64,000 bases of DNA, from contig NZ_LATZ01000129.1 of assembly GCF_000981385.1 (NCBI RefSeq), positions 186,001-250,000 of the forward strand, given 5' to 3'. The notes beneath the pieces are model-generated. The model did no database searches and was not told the origin of the DNA. It saw only the letters and a program-made list of their open reading frames with translations. Position numbers and translations under genes: made by a program. How positions within the stretch are numbered: position 1 is the first letter of the stretch; the number at the start of each line of letters is the position of its first letter. The DNA is from Bacillus sp. SA1-12. Lineage in GTDB: Bacteria; Bacillota; Bacilli; Bacillales; Bacillaceae. Positions 26,953-37,200 of this stretch are shown here, piece after piece.

Positions 26953-28284
26953 ATGAAAAAAAGAACCGCTATTATTATTTTTATTGTTTTTATATGTGTT
27001 ATTGGAGGATATACTTTTTCTTTTTTCCAAACGTACTCGAGTAATCAAGTAGAACAAGATGTAAGTCTTAATGGTGACCGTGATAAAATACAGCTTACCT
27101 TTTGGCGAAATTATGGGACAAAATCAGAAAATGATGCGTATAAAGAGCTTATTGCTGCTTTTGAAGGAGCTCACCCTTCAATTGATATCCAAATGGTTTC
27201 CATTCCGTATGGTGATTATGAACTGAGATTGAGAACAGAAATAGCCGCCGGAAACCCTCCGGATATCATGTCAATAGACAGCCCGAACCTAGCTTTATAT
27301 GCCCATTCAGGATCACTATTATCGATTGACCGCTATATGAAGACAGAAGGAAATATTGAGGATATTCCATCTTCTACGCTGGAGGGCTTAAAATATAAAA
27401 ATGAAATTTTCCTTTCTCCAGTAGTAGAGTCGGGAGTGGCGTTATTTTATAATATGCACTTATTTAAGGAGGGGGGCGTGCCTTTTCCTTCAAACGACCC
27501 ACATTCACCGATGACGTGGAGTGAAGTGTTGTTAATTGCGAAAAAACTCAATAATCCTGCTAAGGGTATTTATGGGATCGATCCTGCACAAGGTTTTAGC
27601 GATGGCGAGTCACCAGCTTATTTTAAAATTCCGCTTTTATGGCAGTTTGGTGCAGATGTTTTAAGTCCAGAGGCGGACAATTCTGATGGATATTTAAATT
27701 CACCAAATGCGTTAGAAGCACTCCAATTTTATCAAGATCTCTATCATAAGCATAAAGTAGCTGTTGTAGAATTGCCGCCAGATCCTTTTGTCTCAGGTCA
27801 TCTAGCTATGACAGTATTAGGCTCTTGGACACTAGTTGATTTTGAAAAGAACTTTCCTGAATTTAAGCTGGGTGAAGATTATGGAGTAGCCCCGCTGCCA
27901 AAGGCGAAAAACCAAGTTGCACCAAACGGCGGATGGGCATTGGGCATCTCATCAAAGTCGAAATATCCGAAAGAAGCGTGGGAATTTATTAAGTATGTGA
28001 CAAGCTACGAAGGATCAAAAAGGTATGTAGAAATAACAGGTGATCTCCCTGCGAGATATTCAGTAGCCCAAGAATTTCCTGAACTTACAACCTATCCGAA
28101 AAATATTTTTGTCCAACAAGCCCAAACCTACTCAAAGAATAGGCCGGTTACACCAGCTTACCCTGTGGTAAGTGATGCGATCAAAAAATTGTTTGAAGAT
28201 GTAGGGATTGGCGGAAAGGATGTAAAAGCCTCTGCAGATGAGGCTGTTGAAAAAATTAATAAGAGCTTACATGATATTAAATAG
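26953..28284 (+). CDS. membrane-anchored extracellular solute-binding protein, probable sensory subunit
   Basis: This 443-residue family 1 sugar-binding protein (KIQLTFWRNYGTKSENDAYKEL, AAGNPPDIMSIDSPNL, GVALFYNMHLFKEGGVPFP, GGWALGISSKSKYPKEAWEFIKYVT) begins with MKKRTAIIIFIVFICVIGGY, a hydrophobic span with no lipobox Cys at a suitable place and no signal-peptidase site that I can recognise. It is therefore probably held by an uncleaved N-terminal anchor. It follows the response regulator by 8 bases and is closed by a terminator, separate from the ABC permeases, which have their own lipoprotein partner. These facts suggest a ligand sensor presenting sugar to the kinase, like XylFII in the Clostridium XylFII-LytS-YesN system. 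A transport role remains possible. Confidence 0.8.
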   Translation: MKKRTAIIIFIVFICVIGGYTFSFFQTYSSNQVEQDVSLNGDRDKIQLTFWRNYGTKSENDAYKELIAAFEGAHPSIDIQMVSIPYGDYELRLRTEIAAGNPPDIMSIDSPNLALYAHSGSLLSIDRYMKTEGNIEDIPSSTLEGLKYKNEIFLSPVVESGVALFYNMHLFKEGGVPFPSNDPHSPMTWSEVLLIAKKLNNPAKGIYGIDPAQGFSDGESPAYFKIPLLWQFGADVLSPEADNSDGYLNSPNALEALQFYQDLYHKHKVAVVELPPDPFVSGHLAMTVLGSWTLVDFEKNFPEFKLGEDYGVAPLPKAKNQVAPNGGWALGISSKSKYPKEAWEFIKYVTSYEGSKRYVEITGDLPARYSVAQEFPELTTYPKNIFVQQAQTYSKNRPVTPAYPVVSDAIKKLFEDVGIGGKDVKASADEAVEKINKSLHDIK

Positions 28285-28285
28285 A

Positions 28286-28317
28286 TTTCCTCTAGTTTTT
28301 TTACTGGAGGATTTTTT
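28286..28317 (+). terminator. terminator after the sensory binding-protein gene
   Basis: TTCCTCTAG and CTGGAGGA form a short stem around a T-rich loop (28288-28311), followed by TTTTTT. It separates the regulatory genes from the transport operon. Confidence 0.7.
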
Positions 28318-28913
28318 ATTGTTTAGTTACGGAAATATAATTTTCTTCACTCTGAAAAAACTTTGCGTTTTGGCGCAGTTTTGAGTTTTAGAAATTTTAT
28401 TTATAGAGTTGAAGGACGTTAGTCTTCATTCCAACTTTAGTTTACCTCCCACCTGAGGTATGAAGACAAAACTCCAAGCCTTTCAAGTATGAATTGCCTC
28501 TTATACGAGCAATAAAAGGTTAACCCAAGATTTTCGAAGAAGATTTGCTTTCATACGTGTGTTGAAAAACAAACCTTATTCTGGCGAAAGTGATCTGTCT
28601 ATTTTTCATAGAAAAAAAGAATATCTACTTGGTTCTTCTTCTGATATTGGTTTTGCTAAGATAAAATGAACGAACTTCCCATCCTATCTAAACTGATTTT
28701 ATCTTTCAGTTCAAACATCCAAAAAAATTGAAGATCCCCACCCGAAAATATTGAAATATTCCTTTTTAATTGTTTGATATAGTTGAAACCACAAAGAGAA
28801 CATAATGTTGGTGAAAACAAATGAACAAAAAGTGAAAAATTGAAATCGCTTTCTGCATGGTTTCTCTGAAAGATACCAACCAGTTCATTTTTTTCACAAA
28901 GGGGGTAACAGTT
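28318..28913 (+). other. regulatory gap upstream of the fructan ABC operon
   Basis: About 600 bases without a convincing gene; reverse-strand frames here lack ribosome sites. It holds an imperfect inverted repeat (AAAACTTTGCG around 28357-28367 with CGCAGTTTT around 28373-28381), a cre site at 28841-28854 and the AAAGGGGG ribosome site. The operon promoter and the binding site of the AraC-type response regulator should lie here. Confidence 0.5.
28841..28854 (+). promoter_or_regulatory. CcpA cre site upstream of the fructan ABC operon
   Basis: TGAAATCGCTTTCT matches TGWAANCGNTNWCA at 13 of 14 positions with the CG core intact, 60 bases before the TTG start. Its position fits a repressing roadblock downstream of the promoter. 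Confidence 0.6.
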
Positions 28914-29885
28914 TTGCAAGAAGTAGCGAAGGTAAAGGCTGATAACAATGTGCCAGTCAAAACCGTTAAGAACACAAAAGTCAAAAGCAAGATCGAGTAT
29001 ATGAAAAAGAATTATTTTCTATACTTGCTTATTGCACCTGCAGTTATTCTAACGATCATTTTTAAGTATGTTCCGATGTATGGAGCGATTATTGCGTTTA
29101 AGGATTTTAGTACGATTAAAGGCATTCTAGGCAGTGAATGGGTTGGTCTTAAACATTTTACTGAGTTTCTGACATCGCCAAATTTTGAAGTGATTTTTAT
29201 GAGTACGCTAAAGCTAAGTTTATATGGGTTACTGTTGGGCTTTCCAATTCCTATAATATTAGCTTTAATGCTTAATCAAATCCGCCGAAACGCAGTTAAG
29301 AAAAATATTCAGCTTATCTTATATGCACCAAACTTTATTTCGGTCGTGGTCATCGTAGGGATGTTGTTCATTTTCTTATCGCCGACAGGACCGATTAATA
29401 ATCTCATTACCTTTATCACAGGAAAACCGGTGATGTTTATGTCTGAGCCGGAATACTTCAGGTCAATCTATATTCTATCTGGAATTTGGCAAGCGGCCGG
29501 CTGGTCATCCATTGTTTATGTTGCTGCACTAGCTAATGTGGATCCAGAACTTCATAATGCAGCAACAATTGATGGTGCTAATATTTTGCAAAGAATCATT
29601 CATATTGATCTGCCGACACTTAAGCCATTAATGGCGATAATCTTTATACTTGGTGCTGGCGGAATCATGGCAATCGGTTTTGAAAAAGCCTATTTAATGC
29701 AAACGGCCATGAATTTACCGGCATCTGAAATTCTGCCAACTTATGTTTATAAAGTAGGGCTGCAAGCAGGTGATTACGCCTACTCAACTGCTGTTGGGTT
29801 ATTTAACTCAGTTATCAACGTGATTCTGCTGGTTGTTGTGAATTTTGTTGTCAAAAAATTAAATGAAGGTGAAGGTCTCTATTAA
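28914..29885 (+). CDS. sugar ABC transporter permease (LplB-like)
   Basis: The 323-residue protein has six predicted spans and the permease EAA-type loop HNAATIDGANILQRIIHIDLPTL that contacts the ATPase. MKKNYFLYLLIAPAVILTIIFKYVPMYG is the typical first span of the LplB/YtcP class that works with LipO/LplA-type lipoproteins. I chose TTG 28914, which has AAAGGGGG 8-9 bases upstream; an earlier ATG at 28857 lacks a ribosome site and overlaps the cre region. It forms an operon with the second permease and the lipoprotein. No ATPase gene is present, so a shared MsmX-type ATPase is expected. Confidence 0.9.
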   Translation: MQEVAKVKADNNVPVKTVKNTKVKSKIEYMKKNYFLYLLIAPAVILTIIFKYVPMYGAIIAFKDFSTIKGILGSEWVGLKHFTEFLTSPNFEVIFMSTLKLSLYGLLLGFPIPIILALMLNQIRRNAVKKNIQLILYAPNFISVVVIVGMLFIFLSPTGPINNLITFITGKPVMFMSEPEYFRSIYILSGIWQAAGWSSIVYVAALANVDPELHNAATIDGANILQRIIHIDLPTLKPLMAIIFILGAGGIMAIGFEKAYLMQTAMNLPASEILPTYVYKVGLQAGDYAYSTAVGLFNSVINVILLVVVNFVVKKLNEGEGLY

Positions 29886-29903
29886 AAGAAAAGAGTTTTT
29901 GAA

Positions 29904-30782
29904 TTGATAAAACATACACGCATGGATCGCATCATTTTATCATTAAATAGTGTTTTCTTATGCCTAGCTGTATTAGTTATTTTGGTTCCTTTGGTTTATG
30001 TTGTGATTGCCTCTTTCATGGATCCAACCGTGCTATTAAATAAAGGTATTTCCTTTCAAGTATCTGATTGGAGTCTTGAGGGTTATAAGCGGATTTTATC
30101 TGATGATGCCATGATTAAAGGGTTTATAAATGCAATGATCTATTCAGTAGGTTTTTCGGTAATAACGGTTGTGGTCTCTGTTTTTGCGGCTTTTCCGTTA
30201 TCAGTAAACGGTTTTGTTGGGAAAAATTTCTTTATGACGCTATTTTTGATAACGATGTTCTTTAGCGGCGGTTTAATTCCAACCTATTTGGTTGTAAAAG
30301 ATTTAGGAATGCTAAATACAATATGGGCCATCTTGCTCCCCGGAGCAGTGAATGTTTGGAATATTATCTTGGCTAGGACTTATTTTAAAGGAATACCTAC
30401 AGAACTGCATGAAGCAGCAAAGGTTGATGGGGCCTCCGATTTACTCATTTTCTTTAAAATAGTGTTACCGCTGTCAAAACCAATCATCTTTGTATTAGCA
30501 CTATATGCCTTTGTTGGTCAGTGGAACTCCTATTTTGATGCCATGATCTATCTTGAAGACCCTAAACTGCATCCATTGCAGCTTGTTTTACGATCAATTT
30601 TAATTCAAAACCAAGCAGAACCTGGAATGATTAGTGATCAATTAGCGATGGCTGAACTAGCCAAGGTTTCAGAAATGATCAAATACTCAGCTATTGTGAT
30701 TTCAAGTCTTCCTTTAATTGTGATGTATCCATTTTTCCAAAAATACTTTGAAAAAGGTGTTATGGTTGGTTCGTTAAAATAA
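29904..30782 (+). CDS. sugar ABC transporter permease (LplC-like)
   Basis: The 292-residue second permease subunit has six spans, including LFLITMFFSGGLIPTYLVVKD, and the EAA loop LHEAAKVDGASDLLIFFKIVLPLSKP. The end ..FPFFQKYFEKGVMVGSLK type sequence (here YPFFQKYFEKGVMVGSLK) is the hallmark of the LplC/YtcP class. The start appears to be TTG 29904 with a poor AAAGAG-like site; ATG 29922 is an alternative. It lies 18 bases after the first permease gene and 57 bases before the lipoprotein gene. It should form a heterodimer importing oligosaccharides, probably fructo-oligosaccharides. Confidence 0.9.
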   Translation: MIKHTRMDRIILSLNSVFLCLAVLVILVPLVYVVIASFMDPTVLLNKGISFQVSDWSLEGYKRILSDDAMIKGFINAMIYSVGFSVITVVVSVFAAFPLSVNGFVGKNFFMTLFLITMFFSGGLIPTYLVVKDLGMLNTIWAILLPGAVNVWNIILARTYFKGIPTELHEAAKVDGASDLLIFFKIVLPLSKPIIFVLALYAFVGQWNSYFDAMIYLEDPKLHPLQLVLRSILIQNQAEPGMISDQLAMAELAKVSEMIKYSAIVISSLPLIVMYPFFQKYFEKGVMVGSLK

Positions 30783-30839
30783 TGGACCAATTTATAAATA
30801 ATTATGAAAACACTTACAAAATAATAGGGGGAAAATATT

Positions 30840-32450
30840 ATGAAACATGTAAGAAAAATGGTGTGTTCTACTGCTATTGCATTTTTATTACTATCTGGAT
30901 GCAGCAGTAAAAGCACATCTTCCTCAGAGGATTATGAGCTTTCTAAGGTTTCTTTTCCATTAAAGGAAGAGGTGACATTAAAGTTTATCACCCAAAGCTC
31001 ACCATTAGCTCCAAAGGATCCAAATGAAAAATTAATTTACAAGCGATTGGAAGAAAAAACAGGCGTCAATATTGAATGGAAGAACTATACAAACGATGTT
31101 TTTGTTGAGAAAAGGAACTTGGCGGTTGCGAGCGGTGATCTCCCTGATGCAATCATGGACGCGGGTTATAGTGACTATGATTTACTAAAACTAGCAAAAG
31201 ACGGAGCAATTATTCCGGTCGAGGATTTAATAGACAATTATATGCCAAACCTTCAGAAAGTGTTAGAGGCTGCACCTGAGTACCGAGCAATGATGACAGC
31301 ACCAGACGGACATATTTATTCATTTCCATGGATTGAGGAGTTAGGAACAGGAAAGGAGAATATCCACTCTATTGATGATTTTCCTTGGATAAACGTGGAA
31401 TGGTTAAATAAATTAGGCTTAAAAATGCCAAAAACTACAGAGGAGTTAAAACAAGTATTACTTGCGTTTAAAACCAAGGACCCTAATGGAAACGGAAAAG
31501 CTGATGAAATCCCAATGTCCTTTGTCATTAATCATGGCGGTGAGGATCCTGCCTTCTTATTTGGATCCTTTGGATTAGGTGATAATTGGGATCACACGGT
31601 TGTAAGCAATGAAGGGAAAGTATTATTTACCGCAGCTGATGAGGGCTACAAAGAAGCAATTGCTTATTTTGCTGATTTATATAAATTAGGTTTAATTGAT
31701 ATCGAGGCATTTGAGCATGATTGGAACACATATCTTGCTAAAGGAAAAGATGAGCGATATGGCATGTACTTCACATGGGATAAAGCAAATATTACAGGCA
31801 TGAATGATAAATATCAGTTAATGTCGCCATTAGCGGGTCCTGACGGTCATATTAATGCAACAAGAACGAACGGTATGGGCTTTGACAGAGGCAGAATGGT
31901 CATAACAAGTGCAAATAAAAACTTGGAATTAACAGCAAAATGGATTGATCAATTATATGACCCGCAACAATCGGTTCAAAACAACTGGGGAACATATGGG
32001 GATGAAAAGCAGCAAAATATTTTTGAGTTTGATAAAGAAAAAAATATGTTAAAGCATTTGCCGTTAGAAGGCACTGCCCCTGTTGAATTAAGACAAAAAA
32101 CGAGCATCAATGGACCATTAGCTATTTTAGATGAATACTATGGCACAGTTACTACGAAGCCAGATGATGCTGCATGGAGACTAGACTTAATGAAGGAAGT
32201 CATGGTCCCTCATATGAAAGCAGAAAATACGTATCCAAAAGTATTTTTCTCACTGGAAGAATTAGACAAGCTGGCAACAATTGAAACCGATTTGTTTGCT
32301 TATGTGAATAGAAAAAGAGCTGAATGGATGACTAACGGCAAAGTTGAAGAAGAATGGGATGCCTATATAAAAGAATTAAACCGACTAGGCTTACAGGAAT
32401 GGTTGGAAATTAAACAGACAGGATATGATCGAAATCAGCAAAATCAGTAG
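30840..32450 (+). CDS. sugar ABC transporter substrate-binding lipoprotein (LipO/LplA-like)
   Basis: The 536-residue lipoprotein has signal MKHVRKMVCSTAIAFLLLSG with lipobox LLSGC and lipidated Cys near residue 21. The mature part is a large cluster D-like sugar-binding protein: RLEEKTGVNIEWKNYTNDVF, LAVASGDLPDAIMDAGYS, GHIYSFPWIEELG, TKDPNGNGKADEIPMSF (a calcium-binding-like loop) and WIDQLYDPQQSVQNNWGTYG. These traits are shared by the LipO/LplA class, which binds oligosaccharides. It is the last gene of the importer operon, closed by a terminator. Fructan-derived oligosaccharide is the likely ligand, judged from the GH32 neighbours. Confidence 0.9.
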   Translation: MKHVRKMVCSTAIAFLLLSGCSSKSTSSSEDYELSKVSFPLKEEVTLKFITQSSPLAPKDPNEKLIYKRLEEKTGVNIEWKNYTNDVFVEKRNLAVASGDLPDAIMDAGYSDYDLLKLAKDGAIIPVEDLIDNYMPNLQKVLEAAPEYRAMMTAPDGHIYSFPWIEELGTGKENIHSIDDFPWINVEWLNKLGLKMPKTTEELKQVLLAFKTKDPNGNGKADEIPMSFVINHGGEDPAFLFGSFGLGDNWDHTVVSNEGKVLFTAADEGYKEAIAYFADLYKLGLIDIEAFEHDWNTYLAKGKDERYGMYFTWDKANITGMNDKYQLMSPLAGPDGHINATRTNGMGFDRGRMVITSANKNLELTAKWIDQLYDPQQSVQNNWGTYGDEKQQNIFEFDKEKNMLKHLPLEGTAPVELRQKTSINGPLAILDEYYGTVTTKPDDAAWRLDLMKEVMVPHMKAENTYPKVFFSLEELDKLATIETDLFAYVNRKRAEWMTNGKVEEEWDAYIKELNRLGLQEWLEIKQTGYDRNQQNQ

Positions 32451-32460
32451 ATGATTTCAA

Positions 32461-32498
32461 AAAGGCTGTATGAATTTTTTGAAGCTACAGCCTTTTTT
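32461..32498 (+). terminator. terminator between importer operon and intracellular GH32
   Basis: AAAGGCTGTA (32461-32470) pairs with TACAGCCTTT (around 32486-32495), followed by TTTT. Read-through could still supply the GH32 gene 33 bases on. Confidence 0.75.
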
Positions 32499-32530
32499 AG
32501 ATGAATAGTTTAATAAAAAGGAGAAGAATA

Positions 32531-34009
32531 ATGATGCAAAAATTAAAAGAACAATATCGTCCGCAATTTCATTTTTCACCAGATGAAAAATGGATGAACG
32601 ATCCAAATGGCATGGTGTTTTTTAACGATGAATACCATTTGTTTTATCAGTACAACCCTTTTGATACCATTTGGGGACCAATGCACTGGGGACATGCGGT
32701 TAGTAAAGATCTTATTCACTGGGAACAACTGCCGGTTGCGTTGTACCCGGATGAACACGGAACCATTTTTTCTGGCAGTGCTGTAGTTGATTGGCAGAAT
32801 ACATCAGGATTTTTCGATGATGATCAGCCGGGTATGGTCGCAATATACACCAGTAATGATAGTTATCCTGATTCTAATCGGCCGCGTCAACGGCAAAGCT
32901 TAGCGTACAGCAAAGACAATGGGAGAACGTGGGTAAAATATGAGAATAATCCAGTTCTTTCAGACCAAACGAAAACCGATTTTCGCGACCCTAAGGTGTT
33001 TTGGCATGATTCTACAAAAAAATGGATCATGATCCTAGCTACTGGTCAATCGGTTACGATTTACACTTCTCCTAATTTAATAGAATGGGAGTTTGCAAGT
33101 GAATTTGGAAGCAATGCTGGTTCCCATGCTGGGTTTTGGGAATGCCCGGACCTCTTTCCTTTACAGGTAGAGAATGAAGAGAATAAAACCAAATGGGTCA
33201 TGCTGGTCAGTATTGGAGATACAGGAACTAGCAAAGAAGGTTCAAGAACACAATATTTTATTGGTGAATTTGATGGAGTAACGTTTTTCAACGATCATGA
33301 TGATGAAACGGTTCTATGGTTAGATTACGGCATGGATAACTATGCGGGTGTTAGTTGGTCAGATATCCCATGTACAGACGGCAGAAGAATTTATATTGGA
33401 TGGATGAGCAATTGGCGATATGCAAACCATGTACCAACTAAAGATTGGCGTGGTGTGATGACACTTCCGCGAGAGGTAACTTTAATTTCGCGTAACGAAG
33501 GAATTAGCTTGTTTCAAAGGCCGGTATCAGAAGTTCGGTTAATGAGAAGAGATCGCATTGTGCATCATAACTTGATCGTTGAATCTGACAAGCTGGTATC
33601 ATTTGAAATGACGAGTCCATTGATGGAGATCAATCTTGAGCTTGAACAACTGAATACTGAGAAATTCGACCTGATCATTCAGTATTCTGACCTAGAACAT
33701 ATGAAGATTCAGTATGATGTTTTAGACGAAAGATTAATAGTTGACCGCTCGAATTCAGGTGAACATCATTTTTCATCATCCTTTCCCGTTCTTCAAGAAG
33801 CACCTCTAAAGAGTAAAAATCATCGAATAAAATTACAGTTATTCATTGATACTTCATCAATTGAAATCTTTGCTAATGAGGGGGAGGCAGCAGTGACAAG
33901 CTTATTGTTCCCTAGTGAAGGGTGTAAAAAACTGCTTTTACATCCATATGACGGCAATATAAAGGTGAGTACTTTAGAGTTAACTGATCTTGATCCAATA
34001 TGGGGTTAA
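32531..34009 (+). CDS. intracellular GH32 beta-fructosidase
   Basis: The 492-residue enzyme has no signal peptide, so it acts in the cytosol on imported fructo-oligosaccharides or sucrose. All GH32 signatures are present: WMNDPNG with nucleophile D24, FRDPKV with D153 and WECPDLF with acid/base E204. The C-terminal beta-sandwich (KIQYDVLDERLIVDRSNSGEHHF, LFIDTSSIEIFANEGEAAVTSL) is normal. ATG 32531 has AAAAGGAG about 9 bases upstream; in-frame codons from 32501 are upstream of that site. Terminal fructose is released by retaining hydrolysis. Sucrose-6-phosphate hydrolase activity is an alternative, but no sucrose PTS gene is here. Confidence 0.93.
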   Translation: MMQKLKEQYRPQFHFSPDEKWMNDPNGMVFFNDEYHLFYQYNPFDTIWGPMHWGHAVSKDLIHWEQLPVALYPDEHGTIFSGSAVVDWQNTSGFFDDDQPGMVAIYTSNDSYPDSNRPRQRQSLAYSKDNGRTWVKYENNPVLSDQTKTDFRDPKVFWHDSTKKWIMILATGQSVTIYTSPNLIEWEFASEFGSNAGSHAGFWECPDLFPLQVENEENKTKWVMLVSIGDTGTSKEGSRTQYFIGEFDGVTFFNDHDDETVLWLDYGMDNYAGVSWSDIPCTDGRRIYIGWMSNWRYANHVPTKDWRGVMTLPREVTLISRNEGISLFQRPVSEVRLMRRDRIVHHNLIVESDKLVSFEMTSPLMEINLELEQLNTEKFDLIIQYSDLEHMKIQYDVLDERLIVDRSNSGEHHFSSSFPVLQEAPLKSKNHRIKLQLFIDTSSIEIFANEGEAAVTSLLFPSEGCKKLLLHPYDGNIKVSTLELTDLDPIWG

Positions 34010-34233
34010 TCGAAAAAGAGTTTCTAAACGTACTGAATTGAAAGGGAGTAAGAGTTGAAATGAGTTTATCGATCATTTACATTGGCCTTTAAGCGATTAC
34101 GACTATTCCTTCTTTTGATCGCACTACTCTAATCAGATCAGTAATCATTGAGTGAACCTAATGAGACAAGTTATAGAAAATAAAGAGGGATTGAGGGAAA
34201 CTCTACCTTCAATCCTTTAACAAACCCGCTTTC

Positions 34234-34247
34234 TGAAAGCGCTTTAA
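34234..34247 (+). promoter_or_regulatory. CcpA cre site upstream of the secreted fructanase
   Basis: TGAAAGCGCTTTAA matches the cre consensus at 13 of 14 positions and contains the palindromic core AAAGCGCTTT. It sits 19 bases before the start codon, consistent with catabolite repression. The 256-base gap before it holds no gene. Confidence 0.6.
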
Positions 34248-34265
34248 AAATGGAGACGTGATGAA

Positions 34266-37200
34266 ATGAATAATAAGAAAATAAAAGGGATGACACTTAT
34301 TATGCTGGTTATATTTGCTTTGTCAACATTGTCGATAGACCTCTTTCATCGAGCAGAGGCATCTGAACAGTCTACAGCTTTATTCGGTTATTTACCTCTT
34401 ACAGGTTCTTGGAAGAAAAAGTCAAGCGGAGAACTAGTGGGTGCTACTGATAAAAAACAGCCTGCTATTAACTTATCGACAACTGAGATTGGAAATCATT
34501 TTGTCTATGAAGCACAAGTAAAAATTGATTCTTCTACACCTAGCGCAATTGCCTCGATCGTCTTTCATGCGAATCAATCCGGCAAAGAAGGCTATAGGCT
34601 GAGCTTTAATCCAAAAAAGAACAAAATAAATATGGTTGCAATGAAAAACGGCTCAAGTCTGGTTGATTCAATCGATAAAGAAATGGATGCTGGTAAAAGC
34701 TATAAAGTTAAAATAATCGGAGACGGAGCGGTATATAAGATATTTTTCAATGAAAAACTGATTTTCAATGTGAAGGATAAAAGTTACTCAAAAGGATATA
34801 CAGGCTTTCTTGTTGAAAATGGGTCTGCCTTTTTTCATCAAGTGTCTGTAAACGAAACAGTAACAAATTTGAACGGGTGGCAAATGCAAGAAGACAAATG
34901 GAAACATTCTTCACGAGGCCTTGTTGCAGATGCTAACTCAGCAGATGACCTTTATGCAGTAACAAAAACATCTGCAGCCGACTTCAAATATGAAGCGGAT
35001 GTAATGGTAAGCGATGCAAACGCAGCTGGAACCTTGATTCTCAGGTCAAATAAAACGGGTTCACAGGCTTACGGCTTGCAAATAGATGCAAATGATGATC
35101 GCATTCGTTTGTATGACACAAATAATAAGAAAAAGCTTGCTGAAAGAGAAGTGTCAATTGAAACCGATCAAGTTTATCATGTTCAAATAAAAGCCGAAGG
35201 TGCTTCATTAAAAGTATATTGGCAGAATCGTACGGAACCGATCTTGAATATTCAGGATGATACCTATACAAAAGGGTATTTAGGGCTGCATGCAGACAAT
35301 GGGACTGTCGTCTTTCAAAATATTGTCGTAAGTGACTTAAAGACAAACTTAGATGGGTGGAATTCATACAACGGAGAATGGACAGCTCATCTTGATGGAA
35401 TTAAGGGTGTTAGCAATGGGGCAGATCATACGTACCGTGTTGCTGAAAGCACGGAAGCTGATTTCGTTTTAGAAGGAGACGTAAAAGTAGATGCCAATAC
35501 ACCATATGGCACAGCAGGGCTTGTTTTTCGTGCAAATTCGGATGCAACGAAAGGATACATGATCACTATTGATTCTAATTTAAACAGAGTTCGTTTAGTG
35601 GATCTTTATGGGGATCGCACAATTGGAGTGGCAAATCGTGAGGTTGAGGTTGGGAAAACGTATCATTTTGAAATTCAAGCACATGGTGAAACGTTAAAGA
35701 TTTATCTGGATGGATATGCACAACCTGTTATACATGTTAAAGATGCTGCATATACGAGCGGAAAGTTTGGATTAAATGTTTTTAATGGAACAGCTTATTT
35801 TCAAAACGTGTATGCAACAAATTATGATGACTATTATTCAGAACTTTACCGGCCGCAGTATCATTTTACCCAGGCAAGAGGTGCTGCGAGTGACCCGAAC
35901 GGTTTGGTTTATTATGAAGGAGAATATCATCTCTTTCATCAAGATGGGGGAAAATGGGCTCATGCAGTTAGTACAGATCTTGTACATTGGAAGAGATTAC
36001 CGATCGCCATTCCTTGGAATGAGATGGGACATGCCTGGTCAGGATCGGCAGTTGTTGATAAGAACAATGTTTCAGGCTTGTTTGATGAAGCTGGCTCTGG
36101 TTTAATTGCTTTTTATACATCCTTTAATCCTGAAAAGCATAATGGCGATCAAAAGATTGCTGTAGCTTATAGCCGTGATAAGGGACGGACATGGGAATTT
36201 TATGACGAAAATCCGATCATCCCAAATATTGGTGAATTTTATGGAGGCGGAGGCTGGGATTTCCGGGATCCAAAGGTTGTTTGGGATGAAGATCATAACC
36301 AATGGGTGATGGTTGTTTCTGGAGGGGATCATATTCGATTTTTTACTTCAAAAGATTTATTGAATTGGACAATGATTGAATCATTTGGCTATGGTGATTA
36401 TGTCAGAGGCGGAGTTTGGGAATGTCCTGATTTCTTCCAGCTGCCTGTTGATGGAGATGAAAATAGAAAAAAATGGGTGTTGTCTATAAGTACAGGGGCA
36501 AATCCAAAAACGAACGGATCAGATTCTGAGTATTTTGTAGGAACATTTGATGGAAATCGTTTTGTAAGCGATTACCCAGCTGGTACTGTATTAAAAAATG
36601 AATTCGGAAAAGAAATGTATGCAGCCATGTCATTTTCTGATATTCCAGAATCGGATGGACGCCGTATTTCATTAGGTTGGATGAGTAATTGGGATTATCC
36701 GTTCAGTTTTCCTACAGCCCCTTGGCAAGGGCAGATGTCTATTCCGCGTGAATTAACTTTAGAGACGGTTCCAGGTGAAGGAGTACGATTGTTTCAAAAG
36801 CCGATCAAGGAATTAGAACAGCTAAGAGGACTGGCTTATTCCTGGAGCAACCAGATTGTAAAACCGCATGAAATGAACTTGCTGTCAGGAGTTAAGGGAA
36901 CAGCATTTGAAATGATCGCAGAATTTGAGCTCCCTGAGGAAAATGGAGCAGCCGAATTTGGCTTCCAGCTTAGAGAATCCAATGAGCAAAAAACAGTTGT
37001 TGGATATAATGTAACAAATTCAAAGATGTTTTTTGACCGTTCAAAATCAGGTGTAATCGACTTTTCTGAAAAATTTTCTACATTTCATGAAACAACTGTT
37101 AAGCCGCAAAATAATCGAATTAAGATGAGATTGTTTGTGGATGAATCATCTATCGAGGCATTTGGCAATAATGGTCAAGCTGTTTTTTCCAATGTGGTTT

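Noticed and set aside
28656-28990. Overlapping reverse-strand open frames upstream of the ABC permease gene
   Set aside because: They lack ribosome sites, overlap the permease gene start and have no recognisable protein features.
30805-30818. TGAAAACACTTACA, 13 of 14 matches to cre, before the lipoprotein gene
   Set aside because: The mismatch destroys the central CG, which matters most for CcpA binding.
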